Shown piece by piece: positions 62,738 to 64,000 of a stretch of 64,000 nucleotides of DNA. Position numbers and translations under genes: made by a program. Below the pieces are notes generated by a model, which saw only the letters and a list, made by a program, of their open reading frames with translations, had not been told where the DNA came from and did not search any database. This DNA comes from CAG-791 sp963658405 (GTDB lineage Bacteria > Bacillota > Clostridia > Lachnospirales > Lachnospiraceae), in contig CAVKQI010000002.1 of NCBI GenBank assembly GCA_963658405.1, positions 3,962-67,961 of the forward strand, read 5' to 3'. Position 1 is the first letter of the stretch. Each line of letters starts with the position of its first letter.

Positions 62738-63928
62738 ATGAAACCGGTCGGTGTGGAATATCTAAAGCAGTACAACCAGCTGCTTCGCTACGTATTCCAG
62801 GTGACAGACGGAGAACTGCACAGCAGCGGATGGGATGAGGAGAATGAATTCATCAGAGCGAAATCGCCCACCATGCAGAAATCCGATGTGATCGGCTGGT
62901 TTGATAAGGATAAACTGATTTCACAGGTGGCGGTCTATCCCATGCATGTGCGTATCTTTAATCATACTTACAGTATGGGCGGACTGACGGGGGTAGGTAC
63001 TTACCCGGAATATGCCAATATGGGACTGATGTACGAGCTGCTCTGTCAGGCGCTCTACCGCATGCGGGAGCGAAAGCAGTACATTTCCTATCTGTATCCT
63101 TATTCCATCCCCTTCTACCGGCATAAGGGATGGGAGATCATATCAGACCGGATTCACTATGAGATCATGGATTATCAGCTGCCGAAGAACCGGCACCTGG
63201 AGGGCGAGGTGCGCCGGGTACCCTATGACAGCGATATTATGAAGGAGACCTATCAGAAGTTTGCCATGCAGACCCACGGCGCTCTGCTGCGGGACGATCT
63301 GGCCTGGAACGAGTACTGGCTCTGGGATGTGGAGGAACTGATGGCTGCTGTCTACTACAATAAAGACGGCGAGCCGGACGGCTATGTGATCTACTGGATC
63401 GCCGACGATATCTTCCATATTAAGGACATGATCTTTGTCGATGAATACGCCAGGACCTGTCTGTGGAACTTCGTCAGTGCGCACCTTTCCATGATCGACA
63501 AGGTGGTGGGCGATACCTTCACGGATGAACCGCTTTCCTTCCTTCTGGAGGATGCGGATATCAAGGAGTCCATTTCTCCCTATTTCATGGCGAGGATCGT
63601 GGATTTTGAAAAATTCATCGAGGAATTCCCTTTCCGTCCGGATACCATGGACAGACGCTGGGTATTCCGCATGGAGGATCCCCTTCTGGCCTGGAACCGG
63701 GGCTGCTTTGAGCTGACTATCAGCAAGGAAGGAAAAGGTCGCGCCAGACGCATCGAAGAGATCGCCGAGGACCATCTGGACATTCAGACCATGGTGACCA
63801 TGCTCCTAGGCTACAAGCGCCCGGAATACCTGCACCGCATCGGCAGACTGGTATGCAGAGAAGAGACCGTGGAAATGCTCGAAGATGCTCTTGGACAGCA
63901 GGTGTCTTACTTTTCTGACTACTTTTAA
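62738..63928 (+). CDS. Eis-like GNAT acetyltransferase with C-terminal SCP2-like domain
   Basis: This 396-residue protein begins MKPVGVEYLKQYNQLLRYVFQV and has the GNAT core (SMGGLTGVGTYPEYANMGLM, acetyl-CoA loop) near residues 75-95. A second GNAT-like half and a C-terminal sterol-carrier-type domain follow (RPDTMDRRWVFRMEDPLLAWN). This is the Eis family architecture; Eis-type enzymes acetylate amines including some antibiotics, but the natural substrate here is unknown. ATG 62738 fits the family start; ATG 62717 in frame is an alternative with no ribosome binding site. Confidence 0.87.
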   Translation: MKPVGVEYLKQYNQLLRYVFQVTDGELHSSGWDEENEFIRAKSPTMQKSDVIGWFDKDKLISQVAVYPMHVRIFNHTYSMGGLTGVGTYPEYANMGLMYELLCQALYRMRERKQYISYLYPYSIPFYRHKGWEIISDRIHYEIMDYQLPKNRHLEGEVRRVPYDSDIMKETYQKFAMQTHGALLRDDLAWNEYWLWDVEELMAAVYYNKDGEPDGYVIYWIADDIFHIKDMIFVDEYARTCLWNFVSAHLSMIDKVVGDTFTDEPLSFLLEDADIKESISPYFMARIVDFEKFIEEFPFRPDTMDRRWVFRMEDPLLAWNRGCFELTISKEGKGRARRIEEIAEDHLDIQTMVTMLLGYKRPEYLHRIGRLVCREETVEMLEDALGQQVSYFSDYF

Positions 63929-64000
63929 ATCTGTTCAGCACCTGCCATATTTCAACACGAATTGACTGCTTGCAGTCAAATTCGCGATTAAATATGGCAG
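63927..64000 (+). repeat. MITE-like structured element, copy C, cut by the window end
   Basis: It begins aatctgttcagcacctgcc within the stop codon of the acetyltransferase gene, and holds the full first stem (ctgccatattt / aaatatggcag) with the conserved gaattgactgcttgcag loop. The right end lies outside the window. Confidence 0.75.

Noticed and set aside
1..64000. tRNA or rRNA genes
   Set aside because: None recognised in the intergenic regions on either strand by eye.

Overview
The window looks like a chromosomal segment of a gut-type Lachnospiraceae (Clostridia) bacterium. The grounds are gene content and base composition seen by eye: purine-rich Firmicutes ribosome binding sites (AGGAGG, AGAGGTAA), a YesM/YesN-type two-component pair beside a sugar ABC importer, several hybrid histidine kinases with periplasmic-binding-type sensors, UPF0397 and BioY ECF-type transporters, a Firmicutes BirA operator and a c-di-GMP-I riboswitch. 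GC is moderate to high for the group. The genus cannot be fixed from the sequence alone. Two runs of N (42595-42622 and 44921-45298) are assembly gaps.

Layout. 1-9.0 kb: the 3' part of a PLD-helicase fusion, a hypoxanthine-type DNA glycosylase, a secreted DUF5722 protein, metE behind an attenuator-like hairpin, an alpha/beta hydrolase behind a tandemly duplicated hairpin leader, and a decayed GPH sugar symporter. 9.0-12.2 kb: larB-larC-larE, the nickel-pincer cofactor pathway, with no larA nearby. 12.2-13.7 kb: a DinJ/PIN toxin-antitoxin pair and a GNAT. 13.7-17.2 kb: a c-di-GMP-I riboswitch with terminator, a palindromic element, then a solute-binding lipoprotein and a hybrid kinase. 17.3-19.8 kb: a GPGM-repeat small membrane protein, an acyltransferase and a YgjP-type metallopeptidase.

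19.9-41.8 kb is the most striking part: one co-directional block with no clear internal terminator. It holds a hybrid kinase, a PanE/ApbA-type reductase, an RsbU-RsbW-like fusion (sensor, HAMP, PP2C phosphatase, anti-sigma-type ATPase), an Sfp-type phosphopantetheinyl transferase, an RsbV-like STAS protein, two NRPS genes, a kinase with two fused binding-protein domains, and malic enzyme. NRPS1 reads vestigial C-A-T-C-A-T-reductase. NRPS2 reads A-T-half C-thioesterase, with Cys in place of the thioesterase Ser and Val in place of the usual Asp235 of the adenylation domain. This suggests a peptide natural product locus with a built-in partner-switching regulator.

41.9-48.0 kb: a macrodomain protein and an ADP-ribosylglycohydrolase, an AraC regulator broken by a gap, a 57-residue orphan small protein, and YolD with a Y-family polymerase. 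48.1-57.1 kb: a YesM/YesN system divergent from a rhamnose-type ABC importer and rhaM. 57.3-60.8 kb: an ECF importer of unknown substrate (UPF0397, double ATPase, EcfT). 61.1-64 kb: DUF1284, bioY with a BirA operator over its promoter, a long multi-arm palindrome, and an Eis-like acetyltransferase.

Two repeat families run through the window. One is a modular chain of hairpins that ends directly on the Shine-Dalgarno sequence of the downstream gene (at least eight sites). The other is a roughly 160-170 bp element with terminal inverted repeats and compensatory stem changes between copies (about four copies).
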